Source: Platanthera guangdongensis
Lineage: Eukaryota > Streptophyta > Magnoliopsida > Asparagales > Orchidaceae
Reading direction: 5' to 3'
Assembly (NCBI GenBank): GCA_039583875.1
Contig: CM077158.1
Coordinates: 237,886,453 to 237,950,452, forward strand
Length of the DNA stretch: 64,000 nucleotides
The position numbers were made by a program, and so were the translations under genes. A model generated the notes under the pieces. That model was not told where the DNA came from. It was given only the letters and a program-made list of their open reading frames with translations, and searched no databases. Numbering within the stretch: position 1 is the stretch's first letter; every line of letters starts with the position of its first letter. This document shows, one piece after another, positions 22,884-34,800 of this stretch.

Positions 22884-23622
22884 GTGCCAGGGTGCTTCTA
22901 ACTACTAAAACTCCATGTAGTTGTGTGTAAAGTACAGTTTGAGTATTAACTGCTGCTCAATATGATGTAAAGAGGAATAAACTCTGGCCAGTTAATGTCT
23001 AACTGCATCTAATGCTATTAAGCAGATATTACAGTCATTCAGCTCATATGAAGGAGAAATTTAAAAAAAAACATAACACTGCTACATCTTAGATTAGCAG
23101 AACAACACAAAAACAACCTGGCCAATTGTTATAACTTTCTTTTTCAGCTTCATTATTGACATTCTGCCAAAAATGATTCGTTAGTTGAATTCGAAAATCT
23201 CTACCCTTATGCTGAAGCCATGCTCCTGTTTCTTCCTCCTATTGAAAAAATCAACAAATCGGTTGCTAAGTTAGGTACTGATGTAACATCTCTTGACCAA
23301 TTTATAAATAAAAAAATTATTCCTACAGGTAATTTCAATATATAAAATTAGATTCCTTAGATATTTCTAATTTGATATTCTTATACACTTTTACAAGACA
23401 TTTCTAATTTGATATTCTTATACAGGCTATTTTATTTCTTAGCCTACACAATACACAGGATTTTTTGGAATGCAAATAGATTTATTAGACCAACAAAGTC
23501 GAATGACAAGCTAAGACATAAAATTATAGACGTTAAAGTAACAAAGAGAGTGCTTGACTCACTACAAAATCTGAGTAAATTGCGTGATGACCAGGCTTTG
23601 GAAACTGATTTTCGGGGGTATG
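22884..23622 (+). other. unidentified sequence with two exon-like open segments
   Basis: Two plus-strand segments look like exons of a host or captured gene I do not recognise. The first, about 23169-23328, encodes PYAEAMLLFLPPIEK and ends CCTACAG followed by GTAATT. The second starts after TTATACAG at 23426 and encodes KVTKRVLDSLQNLSKL. An in-frame TGA sits just before the first segment and no AG acceptor removes it, so the gene is probably a relic. A 25-bp exact duplication (23363-23387 and 23400-23424) lies in the putative intron. The next element is inserted at 23622. 22884-23168 shows nothing else. Confidence 0.3.
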
Positions 23623-24968
23623 TGATGCAGGGCAAATCTATAGGCGGCGGGAAAACGGTGACCTAACCCTACATGTTATGCAAAAGTCTGACCGTTAGAT
23701 CACAATTTGATAATAAACTATATCATCCCACGCAGTTAATTCAAGACAAGCCAAAATAATTTAATTAATTCAGGCAAGCTTAGGCTTTCTTCTGCGTGGA
23801 TGGTCAAAGCAAGAGCGCGCGGTGAATAAACCCTGCAAATCACAATATTTATCTAACAAACTACTAGCATACGAGATATTCAAACAAATATGATGTCCAA
23901 TCCGATAAATAAATGCTGAAAAATAATAATCTAATACAACAATACTCATTAAATAGTGGGCTGACCAAGGCAATGAAGATTCTGGAGCCGGAAATGCGTG
24001 GATCGGCGATCGAATGTGGAACCGGCAGCGTGGAAATAATTGCGGTGGCTGTCCACGACGGTAGATGATGAGATTGGACAAGAAATGGGTAGATCCGGCC
24101 ACGTACGAGTAGATCCGGACCGGGGAAGGGTAGATCCACTGTTTTGGGACAGATCCGGGCTAGAGGATAGTGTATGGGTGGTGAAAATAACGGATTGGGG
24201 GCTGGAATTCTCAGATCTGGATTGATCTTGAGAATAGGGGGTGTGGGGAAGTGGATCCACGTGAGGGTTGACTTAGGGGTGGTCGGTCTGGGCTATGGGT
24301 GGCCGGATGATTGCTGGCTGGAGGGGGGGACTGGACGGTGGGTGTGCTGGAAGGTGGAGGAAGCTCTGGAGGCGGGTGTGCCAGAAGGTGGAAGAAGGGG
24401 CGGCAGTACCTGTTGCTTGCCGGCGGCTTCTTGGGGGAGAAAAAAACTATAGGAATGCAATAGTATATTTCATTAATGAATAGTGAATTGAGAAGGAAGT
24501 TCTGGACAGCCAACTGGGGCGGTTTTGGGGGGCTGCAACGGGTGGATCGGAGGTTTGTGAGGTGGAAAACGATGGCAAGGGTTAGGGGAAGGATAGGGGG
24601 AAGAAAACCAACTTAAGAATCGTCACCTAAGGCTCCACGGCGTCAGCACCGAGGGATGATCGCTGGAATCCGAGAAAACTGTCTCCAAAATTCTGCAATG
24701 CCTCAAATCAGCCCCCTATCACTTTTAGTTATAATAAAACAAGGATTAGGGCATCCCCCATCAACGGCTATGATTGGTCGGAGGTGAGGCTACCCAAATA
24801 CATCAAAATAAATGCAAATATACTAAACTAATATACGAAATTGATTCACAACGCAAATCCGGACGCATCCACGGAGTCTGATCGTCGATCCGGTCATGCC
24901 ATTTATGGAAAGTCGTCAAATCAGCCCCGAACGAGCACAAAACTCGTCCTCGTCTCTGCTCCGCATCA
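23623..24968 (-). repeat. 3' LTR of the non-autonomous gypsy
   Basis: Runs TGATGCAGGGC to CTCCGCATCA on the plus strand. On the minus strand it is preceded by the polypurine tract CCGGGGAGAT (24969-24978), which fixes it as the 3' copy. Confidence 0.9.
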
Positions 24969-27684
24969 ATCTCCCCGGCTTGAAAGAATTCATCTCCCGA
25001 TGAATTGGGATCGGAATTCTCCCGATGAATGTCGGGTAAGACTCGAAGAGGTCCACCGGAAGTCGTCCAAATGTGGTCGACGGAAGAGTGTCCTCGCCAA
25101 TCAACTCCCCCCAACTGAAAAACTGACATCTCCGGTGAATGGAGACGGTCGTGCTGAATTCGAAGTCCAGGGGCGAATCAATCAGGCTCTACTGCAAGTA
25201 CTCAAGTGTCATCGGTGTCTGTAGTAGGAATGTACTGACGGCGTCTGGCTTCCGTGATGCTCTCAACGCTCAACTCACGAGTGGTCGATCCCAGTGCGAT
25301 CGGCGGTGCCGAAGGTAGAACCAAAGAAGATGAGTCCTCGGGTGGGTGGGTGTCAGAAGTGGGTGAGTAGTGGTGGCTATCAAATGTGTGTGGGCTATGA
25401 AGGTGGCAAGGCAACGAAAATTGAGGTGTGGGCGGCTATAAGTCCCCACTGCTTGGGTCCACATACTGGCAAGACTCGAAATACGGTGTCATATCTTCAA
25501 CACTTAATACCAGGTGGATACTCATACTTGCAAGGATATCAAGGTCATAGGTGTTTGCTTCGATCTGTCTCATGATTATATAGGGCTTCATTCGCTTAAC
25601 GCCCAAGCTTTTAGCACGCCTCGCACGGAGCCTCACAACGCAGATTCTCACCATCACTTATCTGCCCTCATGAAGTACATGCACTTGCCAATGAACATCC
25701 GCATGTGATTTACAAGTTTTATTACCAATATGGATTATTCGTCGGACCGACTCATGACACACATGCAAATGATGAACAGACAACACAACAGACTCATGCA
25801 AATGATGACGAAATGACTTAACAAACTCATGCAAATGATGCAAATGACACATGACCGACACAACATGCTCTCTATGGGAGAATCTAATAACGACCTGAAA
25901 ATTTATCAAAGGAGGTGGCCTATCAGGAGGCGCTCTCGGTGGCGTGTAGTAAAAATCATCCCGTGTGAAACGAGTCCTCAAATGACCGCATGAGACAACT
26001 ATACTCAAGCGTGAGCTCGTAAAGAGCCAAATGTCTCTCGGGGAACGCAGCACATTAGGGGGCTCATCAGGAGGTGTGTAAGAAAAGTCATCGCGGATGA
26101 GACAACCACCTAGGTGAAAATCGTGTACACAAACCAGAAGGCGTGACTCTATACTGCGGGGAGTATCCCCGAAAATGAAGAACTCGTCTGGTGGGTCAGC
26201 AGGTGGTGCGTCCCAAAACTCATCTTGAGTGTGGTGTGTCGACCGGTGGTGCCCTAAACACTCAATGCTCCACACAATATCCATTCTATGGGGCAAGCCC
26301 AGGGACGATAATGGAAGAGGCGTCAATAACTCAAAACTTGTAAACAAGCGGCTCACCTGAATCGTATCCTCACCCGGATGTGTCAGATCATCCGGGGGCT
26401 CGTGATAGAACTCATCACTAGGGTCGTGGTCCTCCAGATGAGTACCATCGTGAGTGGTAGTATCCTCGTGAATGGGTGGCATAGCCACTACGAGATCAGT
26501 ACCAGGCTCTGGGCTCTTGGTCGTGATGTGCCTCAGGGCATTGACCATGGCAGAGCGACATAGGCCTACACTCAAAAATGGATCCGTGGGTGGGGGGGTG
26601 CTAACCAACCCGGTGCATGACAGAGGAAGAGGAGTGGGTGAGGAACACAACACTACAGACTCAATAGGCCGCTCAGGCTCGCTCACGGTCGGGGTCCCAA
26701 GAGACAGGCCAGAAACAAGAGATAGGTCACTCATTGGGCTAGGCACCTCACTGGGGTGAGAACAATCTGCATCAGGTATCACTTTTGTCGTGGCTGACAT
26801 GACAGTGGTAGACATCGTGGTGATATCAGTATGGGAGAAACTCGTACTACGGAGGTCAAGGTGAAAATCCCATCGACTAGCTCTTGCGGATCTCAAAGAC
26901 TGTTTGTAACGAAGGGCGAGTTGATATGTCGACTCGAGGGACTTCGAGATATGATAAATCACCTTAGTACGAATGTCTGATCGAAGCCCAGACCGAAATC
27001 GTGAGGTGGTCATGGTTGGGCATCTCGTATATCACTCCTCACAATTAACTCATCGAAGCAATCCATGTACTCAGCGACTGACAAAGATCTTTGCTGAAGG
27101 GAAAATAATTGGTCGAGCAAGCGACTCTGATACGACGAAGGAAGATACCTCTGACACAAAGTACGCTTCATGTCCACCCAATTGGTGATGTGACGTAGAC
27201 GGTCTCGTTCGCGGGTCCTCTCAACGCTAGCCCAATATGTCCACGTCTGATTTAAAAGTCTAAATTTCGCAAACTTGACGCGACGCTCACCGAATACCTC
27301 AAAATGATCAAGATAATATTCTATATTCACGAGCCAATAACTGAAAGACTCGGAACTCGATGAGCCATCAAAGGAAGGGGCAGCAGTACAAAACAGACTC
27401 TCAAAATCTCTCTCGGAACGACTATCCTCATAATAATCATTCCTAAGGTAATCAGATCGTGTCGAAGGATCAACACGATCCGCTCGCGTGTACGGATAAG
27501 AACGGTGACAATCATCATACTAATCGTCTCTAGCATAGTGTGGTCGTGTCGGTGGGTTGTACTACGATCGAGAATGATTGTCGCAATAATGTGAGGATCT
27601 CCCTGACGGGGTTCTGTGAGAGCGGGTGCAAGTGGGCTCGAAACCTTTAAATTGAGGTGGGGACAAGTGGTGATATCTAGACAT
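24969..27684 (-). pseudogene. gag - unknown insert - integrase C-terminus fusion frame
   Basis: ATG at 27684 (MSRYHHLSPPQF) opens gag, with two in-frame stops near 27560 and 27518. The capsid core is clear (WLVNIEYYLDHFEV, WVDMKRTLCQRYLP, QQRSLSVAEYMDCF). A frameshift at about 27010 moves it into an unbroken 451-codon frame (27013-25658) that starts with the gag end (FRSGLRSDIR) and continues for about 350 residues of Ser/Pro/Thr/Asp-rich sequence with four repeats of the type DDFxYTPPDxPP. It then reads NKTCKSHADVHWQV, the start of an integrase C-terminal domain. After a stop this continues at 25657-25436 (VMVRI, LDILASMSIHL, VEDMTPY) and ends near 24975 (SSGDEFFQAG). The middle 350 residues match no family I know. 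Confidence 0.75.
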
Positions 27685-27750
27685 GACGGGCAAACCTATA
27701 GACTATACAACTGCGTATCGAAAAGTACGAGCAACATAGAAACGCGCAAA

Positions 27751-27766
27751 CAGGCTCTGATACCAA
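27751..27766 (-). other. primer-binding site
   Basis: The minus strand reads TTGGTATCAGAGCCTG, complementary to the 3' end of initiator-Met tRNA, one base inside the 5' LTR start at 27768. Confidence 0.9.
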
Positions 27767-27767
27767 T

Positions 27768-29109
27768 TGACGCAGGGCAAATCTATAAGCGGCGGGAAAC
27801 CGGTGACCTAACCGTACATGTTATGCAAAAGTCCGACCGTTAGATCACAATTTGATAATAAACTAAATATCTCACGCAGTTAATTCAAGACAAGGCAAAA
27901 TAATTTAATTAAGCGAGGCAAGCTTAGGCTTTCCTTCGCGTGAAAGATCAAAGCATGAGCGCGCGGCGAATAAACACTGCAAATCACAAAATTTATCTAA
28001 CAAACTACTACCATACGATATATTCAAACAAATATGATGTCAAATCCGATAAATAAATGTTGAAAAATAATAATCTAATACAACAATACTCACTAAATAG
28101 TGGGTTGACCAAGGTAATGAAGATTCCGGAGCCGGAAATGCATGGATCGGTGATCGAATATGGAACCGGCCGCGTGGAAATGATTGATGTGGCTGTCCAC
28201 GGCGGTAGATGATGAGATTGGACAAGAAATGGGTAGATCCGACCACGTACGAGAAGATCCAGACCGGGGAAGGGTAGATCCGATGTTTTTGGTCAGATCT
28301 GGGCTAGAGGATGGTGTACGGGTGGGGGAAATAACGAATCGGGGGCTGAAATTCTCAGATCTGGATTGATCTTGAGAATAGGGGTGTGGGGAAGTGGAAC
28401 CACATGAGGGGTGACTTAGGAGTGGTCGGCCTGGGCTATGGGTGGTCGGATGATTGTTGGCTGGAGAGGGGGTTGGGCGGCAGGTGTGCTGGAAGGTGGA
28501 GGAAGGTCTGGAGGCGGGTGTGCTGGAAGGTGGAAGAAGGGGCAGCAGTACCGGTTGCTATCGGCGGCTTCTTGGGGGAGAAAAAAAACTATAGGAATGC
28601 AATAGTATATTTCATTAATGAATGGTGACTTGAGAAGGAAGTTCTAGACAGCCAACTGGGGCGGTTTTGGAGGCTGCAGCTGGTGGATCGGAGGTTTGTA
28701 AGGTGGAAAACGATGGCAAGGGTTAGGAGAAGGATAGGGGGAAGAAAACCAACCTAGAATTCGTCATCTAGGGCTCCACGGCGTCAGCACCGAGGGGTGA
28801 TCGCTGGAATCCGGGAAAACTGTCTCCAAAATTCTGCAATGCCTCAAATCAGCCCCCTATCACTTTTATTTATAATAAAACAAGGATTAAGGCATCCCCC
28901 ATCAAAGGTTATGATTGGTCGGAGGTGAGGCTACCCAAATACATCAAAATAAATGCAAATATAATAAACTACTATATGAAATTGATTCGCAACACGAATC
29001 CAGACGCATCCGCGGAGTCCGATCGTTGATCCGAGCACGTCATATATGGAAAGTCGTCAAATCAGCCCCGAACAAGCACAAACCTCGTCCTTGTCTCTGC
29101 TCCGCATCA
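27768..29109 (-). repeat. 5' LTR of the non-autonomous gypsy
   Basis: Runs TGACGCAGGGC to CTCCGCATCA (1,342 bp), colinear with the copy at 23623-24968. The adjoining primer site shows it is the 5' LTR. Confidence 0.9.
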
Positions 29110-29118
29110 GTATGACTT

Positions 29119-29532
29119 TGTTACATGCTCCGATTTGCGATCACGTGCGACGGCGGGGTAAGGCGTGCTCCTCCAGGCTGGCAGCGATAGGCGGTCCAGC
29201 GGTAGCGCAGAATGCAAGGGGCGGGCTCAGTAGGGCAGGGAAGGAGAAGGGGTGAGAGAGAGATGAGAAGATAATACTTTACTTCCATTCTAACTTACCC
29301 CGCATGGGTATATGAGCTAGATGAATGTCATGCCCCCACTTCAGCATAAACACGCGGATTCCAAATAAGTGTGAACAAAACATATACAAACATGCACAAA
29401 TTAAAAGGAAATAAACTGAGACGCAAGAGAGAGGGCGCGGCGAGTTTTCATGTCGTTGCGGTGGTGTTGCGCCAGTAATATGTCCACCCCCAATGTGGAT
29501 CTGGCTCCTTGATCGGTGTCGATTCCGTAACA
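29119..29532 (-). repeat. 3' LTR of chromovirus D
   Basis: The termini TGTTACATGC and CCGTAACA form a short inverted repeat. Chromovirus pol C-terminal sequence lies directly to the right on the minus strand, so this is the 3' LTR (414 bp). A CT-rich U5 region (29225-29280 on the minus strand) is like that of the other chromovirus LTRs. Confidence 0.55.
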
Positions 29533-29870
29533 TCTCCTTTCTCGTCGAAAGACAGCTTGCCCTCAAGCTGAAAGCGCAAGGAGACGATTGGTGAGTCCGG
29601 GGGCTCGCCAATGAACCTTTTGAGATGGGAGATGTGGAAGACGTCGTGGATGTGTGTCGTCGGTGGGAGGAGAAACTAATAGGCGACCTCGCTAATGCGC
29701 CTAAGAATCTGGAATGGGCCATAGAAGTGCAGGGACAATTTGTTGGGGGTGTCCGTCGTATGCAGCGAGAGTTGTCGGTATGGGTTGCGTTTGAGCCACA
29801 CCCACTCGTCGGTGGAGAAGGATACATCATGGTGGTCATGATTGTATGTTGTCTCCATCTAATAGAGCAC
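29533..29870 (-). pseudogene. chromovirus D integrase C-terminal remnant
   Basis: The minus strand encodes VSFSTDEWVWLKRNPYRQ, LSLHFYGPFQILRR and HIHDVFHISHLKRFIGE, the C-terminal integrase blocks of plant chromoviruses, with one stop after VAY. It breaks off at about 29870 against gag-protease sequence on the other strand. Confidence 0.75.
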
Positions 29871-29879
29871 GTTATGTTT

Positions 29880-30640
29880 CTTTACCGCCGACTTGTGCCA
29901 GTGCCACCCCCTGGATGTGGAATTCCAAGACCCCTCAACACCGCTATGAAAGTCGCTCGCACATGTGAAAGGCGTATTCTCTTGGATCGCCCTTATCTAC
30001 GACGTCGTGACCAACCTGCTTATTCGCGAGGACCACACAATCCATCACACACAACACCCCCAGCCAAGGGAGGCGACCCGCCAAAACCACCATTCTGCCG
30101 CCGACTGTCCCACTCGGAAATGACGGAACGCCGAGATAAGGGGCTCTGCTTCAATTGCGAAGAGTTTTTTAGGCCGGGCCACCGTTTTAAACGACTGTTT
30201 TGGATTGAGGTGTCCGGCCCATCTGATGATGACGACGAAGATCCTGAAACAGAGGCATCGGAGATCTATGTCCACGCCATTACGGGTCCATAAGGAGGAA
30301 ATATAATCCAACTTCCGATCACCCTAGCGGATAATATCCTTATCCACCTTATAGATTCCGGGAATACGCATAACTTCATCTGCCACATGGAAGTTGCCTG
30401 TCTCCGCCTGCAGACTACAACCCACTGCCAACTTCAGGTATCGGTGGTGAATGGACATAGCATGTCTTGTCAAGAACTATGTCGTTGGGTACCCTTGGTG
30501 GTTCACAAACGTAACTTTGAGATGGACCCCTTGGTCGTCGGCCCCGAAGACTTTGATGTCGTGTTGGGTGTACATTGGCTTCAGCCGTTGTCGGTCGACC
30601 AAACACACGCTCTCTCCGACCGTGGAAGGAAGTGTAACAC
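29880..30640 (+). pseudogene. chromovirus gag end and protease remnant
   Basis: The frame to 30293 contains the gag zinc knuckle GLCFNCEEFFRPGHRF (last Cys of the knuckle replaced by Phe). After TAA and a frame change, 30300-30590 encodes the protease: ILIHLIDSGNTHNFICH with an intact DSG, then DFDVVLGVHWLQPL. It ends abruptly near 30640 where minus-strand copia gag begins. It may be the other end of chromovirus D, inverted relative to it. Confidence 0.7.
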
Positions 30641-31460
30641 CCGCGCGGTGAATACAATGTCTAATATAAGTGTCATGACTATGACCAGAGTCTGACTCGG
30701 CCGTCTCCACGTTTTCCACGGGAAGCAAGGGCAGTGAACTCAGAAATATAGAGGAGATATGCCGAGCATAGGGAGGGATCTTTACACTAATCGACTCAGC
30801 TTTGTTCAAGCGATGATAAACTGTAGCAGCATGAAGAGTGGATGGACTTGCCATCATTTCAGCTTTGGTGGCCGAGAAGTGTGGAGCAAGATCATTCAAT
30901 AGCCAAAGGTGAACAAGTTTATTCATATTGGGTTTGATGTTCCACTCTTATGGAAGGAAACTCCCATATATCAAGGATTTCATCTGCAAGTAACTTTCAC
31001 TCAGCAAAGTACTCAGTTACTGCACAGTTACCCTGTCGTAATTCAACATGCTTAGGAAGCAGTTCACCCAAGCGAATCAGATTATTTAGTTGAGAGAACA
31101 TCATATGCAAAATGTCCTAGAACACTTTTGTGCTATTGCAATTCTTTCACATTTGTTGAATAGATGGCTTCATGGATCTGAGTAGAGCAAAGATCCAGCA
31201 GTCATCACTATACCAATCTTCGAACTCATTATTTTCCCATTTATGGACTAGAAGACGAGTAAGATGATCCATACGACATACACCAGCAAGAGACATGGTG
31301 ATACCCTTCTTGCATAATTGGAAATTGGAAGGGATTAAGATAGTGGTGGCTATTTTAGTATTCGATAGAAAAAAATTGTTATAGACGACGGTAGGTGGAG
31401 CAGGAGTAACGGAAGAGGATTCTTTAGCCATGCTTCAAGATTTCTGAACAATAGGAAGCA
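30640..31460 (-). pseudogene. copia-F gag, first copy
   Basis: ATG at about 31431 (MAKESSSVTPAPP) begins a copia gag: LCKKGITMSLAGVCRMDH, WYSDDCWIFALLRSMKPS, then in a broken frame VELRQGNCAVTEYF and, at 30926-30640, LNDLAPHFSATKAEMMAS and ATVYHRLNKAE (second half of the gag capsid). It stops at about 30640 without a zinc knuckle. The leader to its right is interrupted at 31460 by element E1 and resumes at 37064. It is followed in tandem by a second copy. Confidence 0.7.
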
Positions 31461-31802
31461 TGATATGAACGTGCAAGAAGAAGAGAGATAATAGAGAGAC
31501 TAGAGAGGAAGGGAGACTAGGGTTAGGGTAGAGGGAAAGAGAGGAAAGAAACCTGATATGTCTTCAATAATCCTCCCTAAAGCAGCCCCGGGCTATAAAT
31601 ACCCGGGGAAAGGAGGGGCCGGCCGCCCCCCCCCCCCCAAGTGGGGCTGAACCGGAGTGGTTCAGCCCCCCCCCCCCCCTTCTGGCTGATTTAATGAGTG
31701 GGGGCTGAACCGGATGGTTCAGCCCCGTTGTCTTGCGCACGCTCCTTGGTCCGCCGCGAGTATTTATGTCCCGAGAACCCAAGCGGGTGTGGGGGCATAA
31801 CA
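31461..31802 (-). repeat. 3' LTR of E1
   Basis: Runs TGATATGAACGTGC to GGGGGCATAACA. It contains two hairpins GGGGCTGAACC / GGTTCAGCCCC (31643-31669 and 31701-31726), each followed or preceded by long C runs. On the minus strand it is preceded by the polypurine tract GATGGGGAGGGGAA. Confidence 0.9.
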
Positions 31803-34800
31803 TTCCCCTCCCCATCAAGCACCAGCTTGTCCTCAAGGTGGAAGTCGGAAACCGCTCGCGGAACTCCAACAAGTCAACCCATGAGTTGTGCCCTGCGTCC
31901 AGCTGCTGCCATTTGACGAGTACCGCTGGTCGATATTCCGTGCCCGACTTCTTCCATTTGGTAAGCAAAATGGCCTCTGGTGACGGTCGTAACTCACCCG
32001 TGCTGGCCGCCTCGGGAAGGAAAGGGCTGGCCCGAACGGAAGCCCCGAGCTTTTTCTTCAAAACAGAGACATGGAATGTCGGGTGGATGCGGGACCCCGC
32101 TGGAAGATCCAAGGCGTAGGCCACTGGGCCCACACGACGCAGAATGCGGAATGGCCCGTAGTAACGTGGGGCGAGTTTCTGATTCATCCTCCGAGAAACT
32201 GACAGCTGGCGGTAAGGTTGGAGCTTGAGGAAAACCTCATCGCCCACTGCGAACTCCCGCTCTGTACGGTGCTTGTCTGCCTGTGCCTTCATGCGGTCCT
32301 GAGCGACCCGCAGATTGTCCCGAAGTAAGGCTAAAGTGCGATCCCGGTCCTGAAGTGTCCGCTCCACGGCTGGGAGAGCGGTGCTGGAGGGCTCATAAGA
32401 ACTCAAAGTAGGGGGAGGGCGGCCGTATACCACCTCGAAGGGGGTGATCTTGCTGGCTGTGTGGAAGTACGTGTTGTAACAGTACTCCGCCCAATGCAAC
32501 CAATGGGTCCACGTGCGCGGCTCGTCCATCACAAAACACCGTAAGTAGGTCTCCACCCCCCCTGTTGAGGACCTCTGTCTGTCCGTCCGCCTGGGGGTGG
32601 TGGGTTGTGCTCATACGTAGCGTAGTGCCCTGGAGCCGAAAGAGCTCCCTCCAAAAACTGCTGATAAAGACCGGATCCCTGTCGGAAATGATGGAACGTG
32701 GAAGGCCATGGAGGCGCACAATCTCCCGCGCAAATAACTCTGCAACTGTCTCCCCCGTGTACGGATGGCTCAATGGTAGGAAATGACCATACTTGGAAAG
32801 CTTGTCTACCACCACCAGGATGACGGACTTGCCTTGGGACTTGGGCAACCCGTCAATGAAATCCATGGAAATGGTGTCCCACACCTGGTGCGGGATCTCG
32901 AGCGGTGTAAGAAGCCCAGCCGGTGATGTGATCTCGTACTTCTGCCGCTGGCAAATCTCACACTCCCATACAAATTGCTGGACATCGCGACGCATCCCCT
33001 TCCAGAAGACATTTGCTCGGAGCCGCTGAAGTGTCCGTAGAATCCCTGCGTGGCCGCCTGTGGGTGAAGCGTGAAACTCCTGCATCATCGCCGTCCGCCA
33101 TGGCGACGCGGAGGAATGACTACTCTGCCCTGGAAGTACAGCCGCTGGCCCTGTAGATGGTAGCCCGCTCCGTAGCTTGACCCTGCTGTAGTGCCTCTAC
33201 AATGGTGCGTAGCTCGGGGTCCTGGAGTACCGCTGCCTGTATCTCGTCCAAGGTGGTGATCACCGCCCCGACACGGAGAGAGAGAGCTCTCAGGTAGGCG
33301 GGAGAGTGCGTCGGCGACCATATTCTCTCTGTCATGCTTGTACACAATCTCGTAATCATACCCCCATCAACTTGGTCAACCACTTCTGCTGCAGTGGAGA
33401 CGCCAAGCGCTGCTCCAGGAAGTGTTTCAAGCTTTGGTGATCCGTACGGACCTAGAAGTGCTGTCCCAGAAGATAGGGTCGCCACATCTCGACCGCATGT
33501 ATAATTGCCAACATCTCCTTCTCGTACGTTGAAAGCCCCAACGTCCGTGGGGCCAAGGCCTTGCTGAAGTAAGCGAGCGGGCGGCCCTCCTGCATCAAGA
33601 CTGCCCCGAGGCCGACGCCCGAAGCATCAGTCTCCACCACAAATTCCTTGGTAAAATCCGGCAGCGCCAACACCGGTGTAGTGGTCATGGCCTGCTTTAA
33701 AGCCCGGAAGGCCTCATCCGCCTCGATGCTCCACTGGAACGCATCCTTCTGCAACAGCTGTGTCAGAGGTCGAGCAATCTTGTCGTAGTCCTTTATAAAA
33801 CAGCGGTAGTACCCCGTCAGCCCGAGGAAGCCACGCAAGGCTCGCACCGTCGTGGGCTGGGGCCATGACACCATACTCGAAATCTTCTGTGGGTCTGCCT
33901 GGACCCCCGGGCGGACACAAGGTGCCCCAGATACTCGACCTGACTCTGTCCGAAAGAACACTTGGACTTTTTGGCGAATAGCTGGTGCTCCCGCAGTATG
34001 GTGAGGACATGTCGCACGTGCTCCAAATGGTCGTCCCAAGCCCTGCTATAGATTAGTATATCATCAAAAAATACCAGAACATAACGGCGAAGAAGTGGTC
34101 GAAAGATCTCGTTCATCACAGCCTGGAAGGTGGAGGGAGCGTTGGCCAACCCGAACGGCATCACCAAGAACTCGTAGTGACCGTCGTGGGTGCGGAACGC
34201 CGTTTTGTGGACATCCTCGTCCTTCATCCGAATTTGATGATAACCGGACCGGAGGTCCAGTTTGGTGAACAGACTCGCTCCATGCAGCTCATCCAGCAAC
34301 TCCTCAATCATAGGAATGGGAAACTTGTCCTTGATGGTGGAGCTATTCAGCCCCCGGTAATCGACGCAGAATCGCCAGGAGCCGTCCTTCTTCTTGACCA
34401 AGATGATCGGAGAAGAGAACGCGCTGGTGCTGGGCCGAATAATGCCTGTCGCTAGCATCTCCGTACGCTGCGCTCGATCTCTGCCTTCTGAACATACGGG
34501 TAGCGGTAGGGACGGATATTGGTAGGGTCCGTCCCTGTCTTCAGCTGTATCCGGTGATCCCGAAACGCGATGGAGGCAGAGTGTGCGGCTCCTGAAAGAC
34601 GTCCTCAAACTGAGCTAAAAGAAGCTTGTATCGGGTCCGACGCCACCTGCGTGTCGGCCCCCTCTGCCTCCACCCCAGTATCATGGCCATCATACTACCC
34701 TGCTCCTCCAGTCTCTGCAGGCTCCGTAGGGAGATCTCCTTGAGAGGGGCGGATCGGATACCGTGCAAACAGTAATCCGTCCCCTGCTGCGTGAACTCCA

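Larger units (their letters stand above)
23623..29109 (-). mobile_element. non-autonomous gypsy element (gag plus integrase C-terminus)
   Basis: A complete insertion of 5,487 bp with a perfect 5-bp target duplication GTATG (23618-23622 and 29110-29114), LTRs of 1,346 and 1,342 bp, a primer site and a polypurine tract in the right places. The interior is only 2.8 kb: gag on the right, pol C-terminus on the left, and no protease, RT, RNase H or integrase core. It resembles gag-only terminal-repeat elements (TR-GAG) but keeps the integrase C-terminal domain. The LTRs look about 90% identical over the first 210 bp, suggesting an old insertion. Confidence 0.9.

Noticed and set aside
25294..25708. 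plus-strand frames in the 25.3-25.7 kb region
   Set aside because: Antisense to the integrase C-terminal domain seen on the minus strand (VMVRI ... VEDMTPY).
27751..27766. tRNA gene fragments suggested by TGGTATCAGAGC motifs (also 36718, 42691, 49711, 54705)
   Set aside because: These are retrotransposon primer-binding sites next to LTRs, complementary to tRNA ends; no cloverleaf follows.
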